A stretch of 64,000 nucleotides of DNA, from the NCBI RefSeq assembly GCF_022436675.1, contig NZ_JAKUJZ010000002.1:390971-454970 (forward strand), read 5' to 3'. Below are positions 43,496 through 51,954 of the stretch, piece after piece. The stretch is from Rheinheimera hassiensis (lineage in GTDB: Bacteria; Pseudomonadota; Gammaproteobacteria; Enterobacterales; Alteromonadaceae). How positions within the stretch are numbered: the first letter of the stretch is position 1; each line of letters begins with the position of its first letter. The notes under the pieces are model-generated. The model had not been told where the DNA came from and ran no database searches. It worked only from the letters and a program-made list of their open reading frames with translations. A program made the translations under genes and the position numbers.

Positions 43496-43518
43496 AGCCC
43501 CGACAACAGGACAGTTGC

Positions 43519-44319
43519 ATGATTGATATTCAGGATTTAGCCAAGGCGTTTGCACTTGGTAAAAGCAGCAAGTTATCGGATACTGAAAAACAAGACGTAC
43601 GTTACAGCAAAGAGGCGTTTCACTCGGTGCGCAATGTCAGCTTTAGCTGCGGCGCAGGTGAAGTGTTGGGGTTGCTGGGGCCAAATGGCGCAGGTAAAAC
43701 CACCACGTTACGTATGTTATCTACCGCATTAAAACCCGACGCCGGCTCAGTGCTGTTAAATGGCGTTGATGTATTAAAACAGCCGGTAAAAGCCCGACAG
43801 CAAATCGGCTTTTTATCGGCCGATACCGGCCTGTACGGCAAACTAACCGCCTTTGAAAATATCGCCTATTTTGGCCGTTTGCACGGCATGAAAGAGAGCG
43901 CCTTAAAACAGCGCATCGACGAGCTGTTTACGCTGTTAAATATGCACGACTTTGCCAACCGCCGAGCGGACAATATGTCGACCGGTATGAAGCAAAAAAC
44001 CGCTATTGCCCGTGCAGTAGTGCACAGCCCCAAGGTGGTGATTCTGGATGAACCCACCACCGGTCTGGATATTATGACCGTGCAAACGGTGCTGGATTTT
44101 ATCAAAGGCTTAAAGCAAGCCGGTACACCGGTTATTTTCTCTACCCACCATCTGGACGAAGTGGCATCACTTTGTGACAGAGTGGTAGTAATTGATAAAG
44201 GCATCAGCGCTTTTTCCGGTGATATCAGCCAGTTCAGGGCGTTATCTGCCAACGGTGATTTACGCGATGCGTTTTTAAGCGTGTTAAATGGTGCAACAAA
44301 CCAGCAGGGAGCAGCATAA
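43519..44319 (+). CDS. natA: ABC transporter ATP-binding protein, NatA-like
   Basis: 266 aa. Walker A GPNGAGKTTTLRML, Q-loop, signature MSTGMKQKTAIARA, Walker B VVILDEPTTGLD and H-loop STHHLDE are all intact. The signature STGMKQK rather than LSGGQ and the pairing with an integral permease of the ABC-2/NatB type point to the sodium-exporter NatAB family; substrate is not proven. The permease gene starts with no gap. Confidence 0.85.
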   Translation: MIDIQDLAKAFALGKSSKLSDTEKQDVRYSKEAFHSVRNVSFSCGAGEVLGLLGPNGAGKTTTLRMLSTALKPDAGSVLLNGVDVLKQPVKARQQIGFLSADTGLYGKLTAFENIAYFGRLHGMKESALKQRIDELFTLLNMHDFANRRADNMSTGMKQKTAIARAVVHSPKVVILDEPTTGLDIMTVQTVLDFIKGLKQAGTPVIFSTHHLDEVASLCDRVVVIDKGISAFSGDISQFRALSANGDLRDAFLSVLNGATNQQGAA

Positions 44320-45522
44320 ATGTGGCAGGTCTATTTTAAAGAACTTACTGAGTTAATGCGCGATAAGAAAACGCTGATTTTTGTTATTTTACTGCCGATT
44401 TTTATTTTCCCGGTGATTTTTGGTGTAATGGGGCTGGTGTTATCCAGCACCACAAATACCGCCATGCAGGCAGAGCACCGCTATGTCATCGTTAACGCAG
44501 AGCAGGCACCGCAGTTTGCTGATGCGCTGTTTTATCATAAAAATTTTGCGCAAATTAAAACGGATAAAACCGCTGAAGCAGATTTAGTTGCGGCTATCCG
44601 CAATGATGAGTTTGATGTAGCGATAGTGATCCCGGCCGATTTCTCTGCTAAACGCCAGGCTGCAGAGCAATCTCAGTGGCAGATTATTTATAACCAGTCA
44701 TCACAATTTGATTTTATGTACCGCTACTTCTCTGAGCTAATGACCAATTTTAATGAGCAGTTACAGCGTGATACGCTAACGCAGCTGAATGTCGACCCGG
44801 CAAAACTGGCCGCTATTATTAAACCGGTCGATGTCCAAAAGGTGGATACTGCCGCTAAGCGGGAGAATATCGGTGAAAAATTCGGTGCGGTAATTGCCTA
44901 TATTCTTATTCCATTGTGTTTGCTGGGCGCGTCTTACCCGGCGATAGATATGGGCGCCGGTGAAAAAGAGCGTGGTACGTTGGAAACCCTGCTAATTTGC
45001 CCGATAAGCCGGGTTAGCATAGTGCTGGGTAAGTTTTTCACGGTACTGACAACCGGTCTGATAGGCGCATTGATCACCGTAGGCAGTTTTGGCATCTGGG
45101 GCGCGATTATCGGCTCTTTCGCCGGTATGGCGGTGGTGCAGGAAGCGATGTCGGCTATCGCTATTACCGAACTTATACTTATTTTTTCTTTGCTGCTGCC
45201 TATCTCTGCTGTGTTTGCTGCATTGCTGCTGGCGATATCGATATACGCCCGTACCTTTAAAGAAGCACAGAACTATATCAGCCCGCTGTCGATCATGATT
45301 TTCCTGCCATTGGTGGCCGCTATGATGCCGGGTGTTGAGTTAACCAGCAAAACCGCCCTGGTGCCTATAATGAACGTAGCACTGGCGATAAAAGAGCTGA
45401 TTAAAGGCACCGCCGATTATGGTTTACTGGCGTTAATTTTTGGCTCTACATTGCTGTTAGCCAGCATTGCTATTGGTTTTTGCGTACATTGGTTTCAACA
45501 GGAAAAAGTGCTGTTTCGCTAA
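44320..45522 (+). CDS. natB: ABC transporter permease, NatB-like (ABC-2 family)
   Basis: 400 aa with six predicted membrane helices: one at ~20-45 (KTLIFVILLPIFIFPVIFGV), a large extracytoplasmic domain to ~185, then five in the C-terminal half, including the conserved GAGEKERGTLETLLICPISR cytoplasmic loop split here, which couples to the ATPase in this family. Works with NatA. Followed by a GC-rich hairpin. Confidence 0.85.
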   Translation: MWQVYFKELTELMRDKKTLIFVILLPIFIFPVIFGVMGLVLSSTTNTAMQAEHRYVIVNAEQAPQFADALFYHKNFAQIKTDKTAEADLVAAIRNDEFDVAIVIPADFSAKRQAAEQSQWQIIYNQSSQFDFMYRYFSELMTNFNEQLQRDTLTQLNVDPAKLAAIIKPVDVQKVDTAAKRENIGEKFGAVIAYILIPLCLLGASYPAIDMGAGEKERGTLETLLICPISRVSIVLGKFFTVLTTGLIGALITVGSFGIWGAIIGSFAGMAVVQEAMSAIAITELILIFSLLLPISAVFAALLLAISIYARTFKEAQNYISPLSIMIFLPLVAAMMPGVELTSKTALVPIMNVALAIKELIKGTADYGLLALIFGSTLLLASIAIGFCVHWFQQEKVLFR

Positions 45523-45545
45523 TACTGCCAAGGCTTTAGCACCCT

Positions 45546-45573
45546 AACAACGCCGGCTTTTGCCGGCGTTGTT
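45546..45573 (+). terminator. Hairpin after natB
   Basis: Stem AACAACGCCGGC/GCCGGCGTTGTT with a TTTT loop, 24 bases after the natB stop. The trailing T-run is weak, but the stem is very stable. Confidence 0.7.
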
Positions 45574-45605
45574 ATTACGACAGATTCCATTTTACAAATA
45601 CTATT

Positions 45606-45624
45606 GATAATGGTTCTTAATAAT
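45606..45624. promoter_or_regulatory. Possible Fur box upstream of bfd
   Basis: GATAATGGTTCTTAATAAT lies about 37 bases before the bfd ATG and agrees with much of the classic Fur consensus (GATAATGATAATCATTATC), best in its first half. bfd genes are commonly Fur-repressed. Partial match, so moderate confidence. Confidence 0.4.
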
Positions 45625-45660
45625 ATTAAAATGGCGGCGTTATGTTAGCGGAGTACTGTT

Positions 45661-45867
45661 ATGTACGTGTGTTTATGCAAAGCTGTTACCGATAAAGCCA
45701 TTAAACAAAAAGTGGCGCAAGGCGTATCCACTATGCGTGAACTGAAAATGTGCACCGGTGTGGGCAGCCAATGTGGTAAGTGCACCTGTCAGGCGCAGCA
45801 AATTCTGCATAACGAACTGGTTCGTATTTCCGACTCATCTTTAGAACTGGCACAGCCAGCCGCTTAA
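45661..45867 (+). CDS. bfd: Bacterioferritin-associated ferredoxin
   Basis: 68 aa [2Fe-2S] protein. Cluster cysteines are MYVCLC at the start and GSQCGKCTC, the BFD-like fer2 pattern (CxC ... CxxC). It delivers electrons to bacterioferritin to mobilise stored iron. It stands alone here; bfr is not in the window. A Fur-like box precedes it. Confidence 0.92.
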   Translation: MYVCLCKAVTDKAIKQKVAQGVSTMRELKMCTGVGSQCGKCTCQAQQILHNELVRISDSSLELAQPAA

Positions 45868-46000
45868 TCTGCATTTATATGCTTATTTCAGGCATTTAAA
45901 TTCTGTATCTATTCTTTTTCCGCTTTGCACTGGTCATAATAACGCTATTGATTTAGGCTAAGCTCAGGCTTGGGGTAACCGCAGCAGTTATGGAAAAACT

Positions 46001-46891
46001 ATGGATAAAATTAATCAGGTTGCCATCGTTGGTGGTGTGCATGGCAATGAATTTTCGGGTATTTATTTAGTTAAGCAGTATCAGGCTAAACCAGATTTGG
46101 TCAGCCGCGCCAGTTTTAATACCGAACTGGTATGGGCCAACCCAGAAGCGCATTATGCCAACAAACGTTATCTGCACAGTGATTTAAACCGCCAGTTTAA
46201 AAATACCGATTTAGCCAACCCCGAGCTTGCCAATTACGAGCAAAACCGGGCCAAGGTGCTTAATGCCCGGCTTGGTCCTAAGGGCAACGCCAAAACCGAT
46301 TTACTGATTGATTTACACAACACAACCAGCAATATGGGCGCCTGTTTAATACTGACCCAGGCCGGGCCGTTTTATAATCAGCTGGCCGCCTATGTAAAAA
46401 TGGTGATGCCCGAAGCGATTATTTCCCGTGACGAAGATCACTTTGCTGCCGAAGATCACGCGCTGATGTGTACTGTTGGCCGTTACGGTGTGCTGGTAGA
46501 AGTAGGGCCCCAGCCACAATCAGTATTACGCCAGGACGTGCTGGAGCTGATGGATACCATGACGCGGCATATTCTTGATTTTGTTCAGCTGTATAACAGC
46601 AATACTTTGCCGGCATTGCCAAAACAGACAGAAGCCTTTCGTTATCTGCACAGCATTAAACTGCCAATGAATGAAAAAGGCGAGCGCCTGGGCATGGTGC
46701 ATAAGAATGTGCAGGACAAAGATTATCAGCCGATTAACCCCGGCGATCCGATCTTTACCCTGTTTGATGGCAGCGAGATTTATTACGATGGCGATGTGAC
46801 GGTATACCCAACCTTTATTAACGAAGCCGCTTATTACGACAATAATCTGGCGATGTCATTAAATGAAAAAGTCGTTATTACTCTCGAGTAA
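46001..46891 (+). CDS. Aspartoacylase
   Basis: 296 aa zinc hydrolase of the M14/AspA family that splits N-acetyl-aspartate into acetate and aspartate. Zinc ligands: His and Glu in GGVHGNEFSG, and His in LLIDLHNTTSN; substrate-binding residues in WANPEAHYANKRYLHSDLNRQF match mammalian and bacterial aspartoacylases. Catalytic Glu is in VLVEVGPQPQ. Monocistronic. Confidence 0.9.
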   Translation: MDKINQVAIVGGVHGNEFSGIYLVKQYQAKPDLVSRASFNTELVWANPEAHYANKRYLHSDLNRQFKNTDLANPELANYEQNRAKVLNARLGPKGNAKTDLLIDLHNTTSNMGACLILTQAGPFYNQLAAYVKMVMPEAIISRDEDHFAAEDHALMCTVGRYGVLVEVGPQPQSVLRQDVLELMDTMTRHILDFVQLYNSNTLPALPKQTEAFRYLHSIKLPMNEKGERLGMVHKNVQDKDYQPINPGDPIFTLFDGSEIYYDGDVTVYPTFINEAAYYDNNLAMSLNEKVVITLE

Positions 46892-47003
46892 CCTGGCTTG
46901 GTCTGACATCTGTATCATGATGATTATTTAGGTTTTATTTTGGCAATCGCTGTGTTATTAAACTGTTATTAATGATTCAGTCTGGTTATGTCAAGGGTAC
47001 CGA

Positions 47004-47804
47004 ATGAACGCTAAATTAAGCTGCGTTATCTGGTTATTTAGCTTGGGGTTGGTGGTATCAGGTAGTGTTGTAAAAGCACAGCCACTGCGTTTTCTTACCG
47101 AGCATAACCCGCCGGGAGAGTATCTGAACGAGCAAGGCGAGGTCAGCGGCGTAACAGCCAGCCTGGTGCTTATACTGCAGCAACAGCTGAACGAGCCCGG
47201 TGATATTGAGCTGATGCCCTGGGGCAGGGCGCTGAGTATTGCCAGGGCAGAGCCGGATATAGTGTTGTTTGAAACGGTACGTACAGCCGAGCGCGAAGGC
47301 TGGTTTAAGTGGGTTGGGCCGCTTAAGCATTATCAAATGGCTTTATACGGTTTAAGACACCGGGTAGGGGATACACCGTCACTGGCCGCACTACCAAGAA
47401 ACTATATCGCCTGTAATTACCGTAATTCTGCCACCGTAGGTGAAATTAAAGCGCTGGGTTTTACCGAAGGAAAAAACCTGATACTCACCAGTAAATCAGG
47501 CGATTGTCTGGATATGCTGTTGTTAGGCCGGGCCGATTTAATGGCGGTTAGCGAGCTGTCGGTGCCAGAGTTTTCAGCCAATGCCGAGGAAGCAGGCAGT
47601 CAGCTGGTAATGGTGAAATACCTTAGCGAGCGTAAACGCTACCTGGCGTTTTCCCGCAATGTGTCAGACGAGCGTATTGCCCGCTGGCAGGCAGCACTGG
47701 AGCAAAGCTACAGCGATGGCACTATGCGCAAGCTATATCAGCCCGTATATAGCGAGCAGATTATCCGGCGGCTGGAAGACTTTGCCGCTCAGCCCAAATA
47801 CTAA
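47004..47804 (+). CDS. Periplasmic solute-binding protein, family 3-like
   Basis: 266 aa with a signal peptide (residues 1-26, ends VKAQ). The mature part has the type II periplasmic-binding fold pattern of polar amino acid binding proteins: LRFLTEHNPPGEYLNEQGEVSGV near the start (split by Pro), GDIELMPWGRALSIARAEPDIVLFE, CLDMLLLGRADLMAVSE, and YLAFSRNVSDERIARWQAALEQ at the end. No permease or ATPase gene is adjacent, so it may be an orphan binder or sensor partner. Ligand unknown. Confidence 0.82.
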   Translation: MNAKLSCVIWLFSLGLVVSGSVVKAQPLRFLTEHNPPGEYLNEQGEVSGVTASLVLILQQQLNEPGDIELMPWGRALSIARAEPDIVLFETVRTAEREGWFKWVGPLKHYQMALYGLRHRVGDTPSLAALPRNYIACNYRNSATVGEIKALGFTEGKNLILTSKSGDCLDMLLLGRADLMAVSELSVPEFSANAEEAGSQLVMVKYLSERKRYLAFSRNVSDERIARWQAALEQSYSDGTMRKLYQPVYSEQIIRRLEDFAAQPKY

Positions 47805-47825
47805 AGCCAGCTTACGCTGGCTTTA
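47802..47825. terminator. Hairpin overlapping the stop of the solute-binding protein gene
   Basis: Stem TAAAGCCAGC/GCTGGCTTTA with loop TTAC; the left arm includes the stop codon. It lies between convergent genes and probably serves both. Confidence 0.7.
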
Positions 47826-47847
47826 TGCTGTTCACGCCTGAGTAAAC

Positions 47848-48249
47848 TTAAAGCGTGTCGTAACTGTCTTTTTTCTGGATCAGTTCTATAGCGTAGTTAT
47901 CCGGATCGCGTACAAAGGCAATTTCAGTGGTGCCGCCTTTTACCGGGCCGGGTTCACGGCTTATTACGCCACCTTTAGCGCGTATTTTATCGCAGGCGTC
48001 GTATACGTTTTCTACTTCCAGTGCGATATGGCCATAGGCATTACCTAAATCGTAGCTGTCGGTACCCCAGTTATAAGTCAGCTCTAACACAGTATTTTCG
48101 CTCTCGTCACCGTAGCCAACAAACGCCAGCGTATATTCATACTCGGTGTTTTCTGACTGACGCAGCAGTTTCATGCCCAGTACTTCAGTATAAAACGCCA
48201 GTGATTTTTCCAGGTTACCCACGCGCAGCATGGTATGTAGCATTCTCAT
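47848..48249 (-). CDS. gloA: Lactoylglutathione lyase (glyoxalase I)
   Basis: 133 aa. Converts the methylglyoxal-glutathione hemithioacetal to S-lactoylglutathione. Metal ligands fall in MLHTMLRV (His), VLELTYNWG (Glu), [10 protein letters not shown] (His) and YAIELIQK (Glu), the Ni-type E. coli arrangement. AGGAG is five bases before the ATG. Monocistronic. Confidence 0.95.
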   Translation of the reverse strand: MRMLHTMLRVGNLEKSLAFYTEVLGMKLLRQSENTEYEYTLAFVGYGDESENTVLELTYNWGTDSYDLGNAYGHIALEVENVYDACDKIRAKGGVISREPGPVKGGTTEIAFVRDPDNYAIELIQKKDSYDTL

Positions 48250-48549
48250 ACAAACTCCTAATCGGTTTGGTGTTTAAACTCGCAGTGCAGGGGGCAATGG
48301 TAACATATTCTGTTGTCTTGGAAGGCAACTCAGTACCTGACGCTGACGTATAGCTTAATTTTGTTCTGATCTTAAAATTCATGGACGCACTCAGAAATTT
48401 ACATGTGGGGGCATAAATAAATAGCTGAGCGGGTAAAGCCTGGCCTGAGCTTTGGCTGCATGACAGAGATACAAGAACCACTGGAGCATGTACAAATTTT
48501 CCTTAGCCCAGTATGCTGAAATTTGTGTTTATATAGAAAGGATTAATTT

Positions 48550-49464
48550 GTGGCTGCAGCTAACCTTCTGGCGCTTATTGATGATATAGCCAGCCTGCTT
48601 GATGATGTCGCTTTACTCTCGAAAGTAGCAGTTAAGAAAACGGCAGGTGTGTTGGGCGACGATCTGGCGTTAAATGCCAATCAGGTCACAGGTGTTAGAC
48701 CTGAGCGTGAAATTCCGGTGGTATGGGCGGTGGCGAAGGGCTCTTTTGTCAACAAACTCATTTTAGTACCGGCAGCACTGCTGATAAGCGCTTTTTTACC
48801 TGTACTCATCACCGTATTGCTTATTCTGGGTGGCTTATATCTATGTTACGAAGGGGCAGAAAAAGTATTCCACCGCTTTTTCTTGCATCAGTCGCCAGTA
48901 GAGCGTGAAACGCGGCTTAAGGCTCTGGCAGATGAAAGTATCGACATTGTTGCGCTGGAAAAAGAAAAAATAAAAGGCGCAATTCGTACCGACTTTATTC
49001 TTTCTGCCGAGATTGTGGTTATTGCACTTGGCAGTGTGACACAGGCTGATTTTATTACTCAGGTCGGCGTGCTAAGTGCGGTTTGTATTACTATCACTAT
49101 TGGCGTTTACGGTTTGGTAGCGGCAATAGTGAAAATGGATGACGCCGGTTTATATATGCTTAGAAAAGCAGTAACTGGCAATTGGAATGGCCTGCAGCGG
49201 ATGCTGGGGCGCGGATTACTTATAGCGGCGCCATTACTGATGAAGGCGCTGGGTATTATAGGTACTCTGGCGATGTTTTTGGTAGGTGGCGGCATACTTA
49301 GCCATAACATTACAGTACTTCACCATCTGTCATTGGCTGTGCAGCAAGCCGCCCCGGCGCTCAGCATGTTTACGTCGTTGTTATTTGATGGTTTAGCAGG
49401 GTTTATCGCCGGTGCAATTGTCGTCGCCAGCTGGAGCTTGATTGGCCGCTGGCGAAAAGATTAA
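48550..49464 (+). CDS. DUF808 family membrane protein (YedI-like)
   Basis: 304 aa starting at GTG, with AAAGGA eight bases upstream. Family pattern: LLALIDDIASLLDDVA, KTAGVLGDDLALNANQV, then helices KLILVPAALLISAFLPVLI and others, and the C-terminal LLFDGLAGFIAGAIVV. YedI of E. coli is a multi-pass inner-membrane protein of unknown role. It ends 40 bases before the nth remnant. Confidence 0.9.
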   Translation: MAAANLLALIDDIASLLDDVALLSKVAVKKTAGVLGDDLALNANQVTGVRPEREIPVVWAVAKGSFVNKLILVPAALLISAFLPVLITVLLILGGLYLCYEGAEKVFHRFFLHQSPVERETRLKALADESIDIVALEKEKIKGAIRTDFILSAEIVVIALGSVTQADFITQVGVLSAVCITITIGVYGLVAAIVKMDDAGLYMLRKAVTGNWNGLQRMLGRGLLIAAPLLMKALGIIGTLAMFLVGGGILSHNITVLHHLSLAVQQAAPALSMFTSLLFDGLAGFIAGAIVVASWSLIGRWRKD

Positions 49465-49504
49465 TATCTAAACCGCCTAGCCGGGATACTCTGTTTGTGA
49501 GCAC

Positions 49505-49690
49505 CAGCGCGGTTTACACGCGCCGCAGGTGTAGCCGGCCGTGCAGGATAAGCCAGTAGAACACAAATTGCTTAAACTCGTTGGGCACGACTTTAAGCAA
49601 TTTGTGTTCTACCTCGTCGACATTTTACCCGGTGCCAGTTTAGTGCGGTTGGATACGCAGAAAATATGGGTATCTACTGCTACGGTAGGC
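49505..49690 (-). pseudogene. nth: nth (endonuclease III) gene remnant, 3' part
   Basis: On the minus strand this segment is homologous to bases ~55410-55588 of intact nth, including shared blocks CCGTGCAGGATAAGCCAGT and ACCTCGTCGACATTTT (plus-strand text). Compared with intact nth it has a one-base insertion (GTAGCCGG instead of GTAGCGG) and a one-base deletion (ATTTTACC instead of ATTTTTACC), so it cannot code for the protein. Similarity stops abruptly after GGTAGG at 49690. Intact nth is at 55350-55982 in the same orientation. The remnant contains a perfect inverted repeat (49556-49612) missing from intact nth. Confidence 0.88.
49556..49612. repeat. nth: Perfect 21-bp inverted repeat inside the nth remnant
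   Basis: Left arm 49556-49576, right arm 49592-49612, 15-base loop. The right arm matches the ancestral nth sequence (it encodes VEHKLLK on the minus strand, as intact nth does). The left arm replaces the codons for FKLDVHH of intact nth with the exact reverse complement of the right arm. This points to a template-switch event rather than a designed terminator, as no T-run follows. Confidence 0.85.
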
Positions 49691-49729
49691 ACGTCAGCAA
49701 CTGTAAAAGGTTATTGCACGAGCCGTAAT

Positions 49730-50635
49730 TTAGCTTTGATGATTGTCGCGATATCTTATGGCTTCTACAAACGCCATAAAAGCTGGTGAAGCCTGTCTGC
49801 GATTGGGATAGTACAAATGGAAACCCTGAAAATAGGGGCTCCAGTCAGTGATTACTGCTTTAAGTCTGCCATCGGCCAGATAAGGTGCAGCCAGCGGTTC
49901 AGGCACATAAGCCAGTCCGATGCCATCCAGTGCAGCATTAAGCACATGCATAATGCTATTGAACACGAGTTGGCCTTCAACTTTAACCGTAAAGGCTCGT
50001 CCTTGTTTTTCAAATTCCCACGCATAAATGGCGCCTGCTACGCGGTGACGAATATTAATACACGAATGCTCTGTTAACTCATAAGGAGTGGCGGGTTCTG
50101 CTTGTCGCGCAAAGTAAGCCGGCGAGCCAACTACGATAAGCCGCCAGTCCGGGCCAATGCGCACTGCAATCATATCTTTGCTGATATCTTCCCCTAAACG
50201 AATACCGGCATCAAAACGCGCTTCAACCACATTGGTAAAGCCATAATCGACGTACAGCTCCAGCTTGATATCAGGGTAGTCCTGTAAAAACGTTGTCAGC
50301 TTTGGGCGCAGATGCAGTTCTATCTGATCATCAGTGCAGCTAATGCGCAGTGTTCCTTTAGGTTTATCGCGTAATTCACCCAAGGCATCCAGCTCTGCGT
50401 CGATCTGTTCAAACAGCGGTGCTACCGATTCAAACAAACGCACACCCGCTTCTGTCATAGACACATTACGTGTAGTTCGGGTTAATAACCGAACCCCGAG
50501 TTTTTCTTCCAGGTTACGGATGGTGTGGCTTAGTGCAGATGGGGTAACGCGCAACCCGGCCGCCGCTTTGGTAAAGCTCTGGTGTTGTGCTACGGCCAGA
50601 AAAGCCTGCAGGTCATTCATTTTGCTGTTTGCCAT
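49730..50635 (-). CDS. LysR-family transcriptional regulator
   Basis: 301 aa. Winged HTH at residues ~6-65 (DLQAFLAVAQHQSFTKAAAGL, TPSALSHTIRNLEEKLGVRLL, TRNVSMTEAG), then a periplasmic-binding-like effector domain (GTLRISCTDDQIELHL, RFDAGIRLGEDI, GIGLAYVPEPLAAPYL). Sequence style is that of the group that acts next to MFS or oxidoreductase genes. It is divergent from the MFS gene 104 bases away and probably controls it. An internal ATG at 50620 is an alternative start. Confidence 0.92.
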   Translation of the reverse strand: MANSKMNDLQAFLAVAQHQSFTKAAAGLRVTPSALSHTIRNLEEKLGVRLLTRTTRNVSMTEAGVRLFESVAPLFEQIDAELDALGELRDKPKGTLRISCTDDQIELHLRPKLTTFLQDYPDIKLELYVDYGFTNVVEARFDAGIRLGEDISKDMIAVRIGPDWRLIVVGSPAYFARQAEPATPYELTEHSCINIRHRVAGAIYAWEFEKQGRAFTVKVEGQLVFNSIMHVLNAALDGIGLAYVPEPLAAPYLADGRLKAVITDWSPYFQGFHLYYPNRRQASPAFMAFVEAIRYRDNHQS

Positions 50636-50739
50636 TGCTGAATTTTTCTCACAACTACATCAATATTATGCCTACTAATCAAATAGTCAGCTGTCTGTCA
50701 ATATAACAAGGTGTTTTTAGCCATGAAAAGTGTAATTCG

Positions 50740-51936
50740 ATGACGGTTGCTGTAACTGATATGCCACGAGATAACGCGCAACCCGCTTACTGGAGCGGTG
50801 TATTTGCTATGACATTATGTGTGTTCGCGCTGATTGCCTCAGAGTTTCTGCCGGTTAGCTTGCTTACGCCTTTGGCAGCCGACTTAAGCGTAACCGAAGG
50901 CATGGCCGGACAGGGTATCGCTATTTCCGGCGCTTTTGCTGTATTAACCAGCCTGTTTATTCCACTGCTGGCAGGCAATTTAGATCGCAAAACTCTGCTG
51001 CTGGTACTGACGGCGTTAATGGGGGCATCCGGAGCTATTGTTGCCATGGCTCCGGGTTATGGTATTTACATGTTGGGGCGGGCACTGCTTGGCGTTGTGA
51101 TAGGTGGATTTTGGTCGATGTCGGCGGCCACAGCTATCCGGCTGGTGCCGTCTGAAAAAGTGCCCCGCGCTCTGGCGATTTTTAACAGTGGTAATGCGTT
51201 AGCCGCCGTAATTGCTGTGCCGTTGGGAGCCTATTTAGGCGCGGTGATAGGCTGGCGCGGTGCCTTTCTCTGTCTGGTGCCGGTTGCGGCCATCGCTTTT
51301 GTCTGGCAATGGCTTAGTTTACCAGCCATGCCGGTAGCATCAGCTGTTCGCGGGCCTGCTAATGTATTTAGGCTGTTGAAACAGCCTTTGCATCTGCTTG
51401 GTATGCTGGCGGTTGGCATATTCTTTATGGGCCAGTTTGCTTTGTTCACTTTTATTCGTCCCTTTCTGGAAACGGTTACCGCAGTCACTGTGCCAACACT
51501 GTCAGCCATGTTCTTCGTGCTGGGTATTGCAGGCTTAATTGGCACCGCGTTTATCGGTGGATTGCTGCAGCGCAATCTGTACCGGATGTTGATCGTGATG
51601 CCGTTATTAATGGCAGTAACCGCCTTAGCGCTGATCGCTTTTGGAAGCTCAGTGGCTGCAGTGTTCGTCCTGCTGGGATTTTGGGGCTTGGTCGCCACCG
51701 CCGCACCTGTCGGGTGGTGGGCCTGGTTGGCTAAATCGGTGCCACAAAACGCCGAAGCAGGCGGCGGCCTGATGGTTGCCGTGATCCAATTAGCCATTGC
51801 TGTGGGTTCAACTCTGGGTGGGGTGCTTTTTGATGCCGGTGGTTATCAAATCGCATTTGTGGCAAGTGCACTGCTATTACTGCTCGCTGCTGTACTGACT
51901 GCGCTAACTGCGCGCAGAGCTGTCACTTTGCAATAA
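50740..51936 (+). CDS. MFS transporter, DHA1 type (NepI-like)
   Basis: 398 aa, twelve membrane helices. VEFLPVSLLTP-like block (SEFLPVSLLTPLAADL), GRALLGVVIGGFWSMSAATAIRLVP in helix 4 region, and IGWRGAFLCLVP match E. coli NepI (purine ribonucleoside exporter) and its relatives. Substrate cannot be assigned from sequence. First of three plus-strand genes (MFS, cyclophilin-like, hydrolase) spaced 18 and 17 bases apart, so very likely an operon opposite the LysR gene. A six-codon open frame (ATG at 50723) overlaps its start as ATGA. Confidence 0.88.
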   Translation: MTVAVTDMPRDNAQPAYWSGVFAMTLCVFALIASEFLPVSLLTPLAADLSVTEGMAGQGIAISGAFAVLTSLFIPLLAGNLDRKTLLLVLTALMGASGAIVAMAPGYGIYMLGRALLGVVIGGFWSMSAATAIRLVPSEKVPRALAIFNSGNALAAVIAVPLGAYLGAVIGWRGAFLCLVPVAAIAFVWQWLSLPAMPVASAVRGPANVFRLLKQPLHLLGMLAVGIFFMGQFALFTFIRPFLETVTAVTVPTLSAMFFVLGIAGLIGTAFIGGLLQRNLYRMLIVMPLLMAVTALALIAFGSSVAAVFVLLGFWGLVATAAPVGWWAWLAKSVPQNAEAGGGLMVAVIQLAIAVGSTLGGVLFDAGGYQIAFVASALLLLLAAVLTALTARRAVTLQ

Positions 51937-51954
51937 ACGGCTGAGGAATAATCC

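Noticed and set aside
48215..48481. Open frame of 88 codons upstream of gloA on the minus strand
   Set aside because: It overlaps the gloA start, has no recognisable domain or ribosome site and runs through the promoter region; more likely chance.
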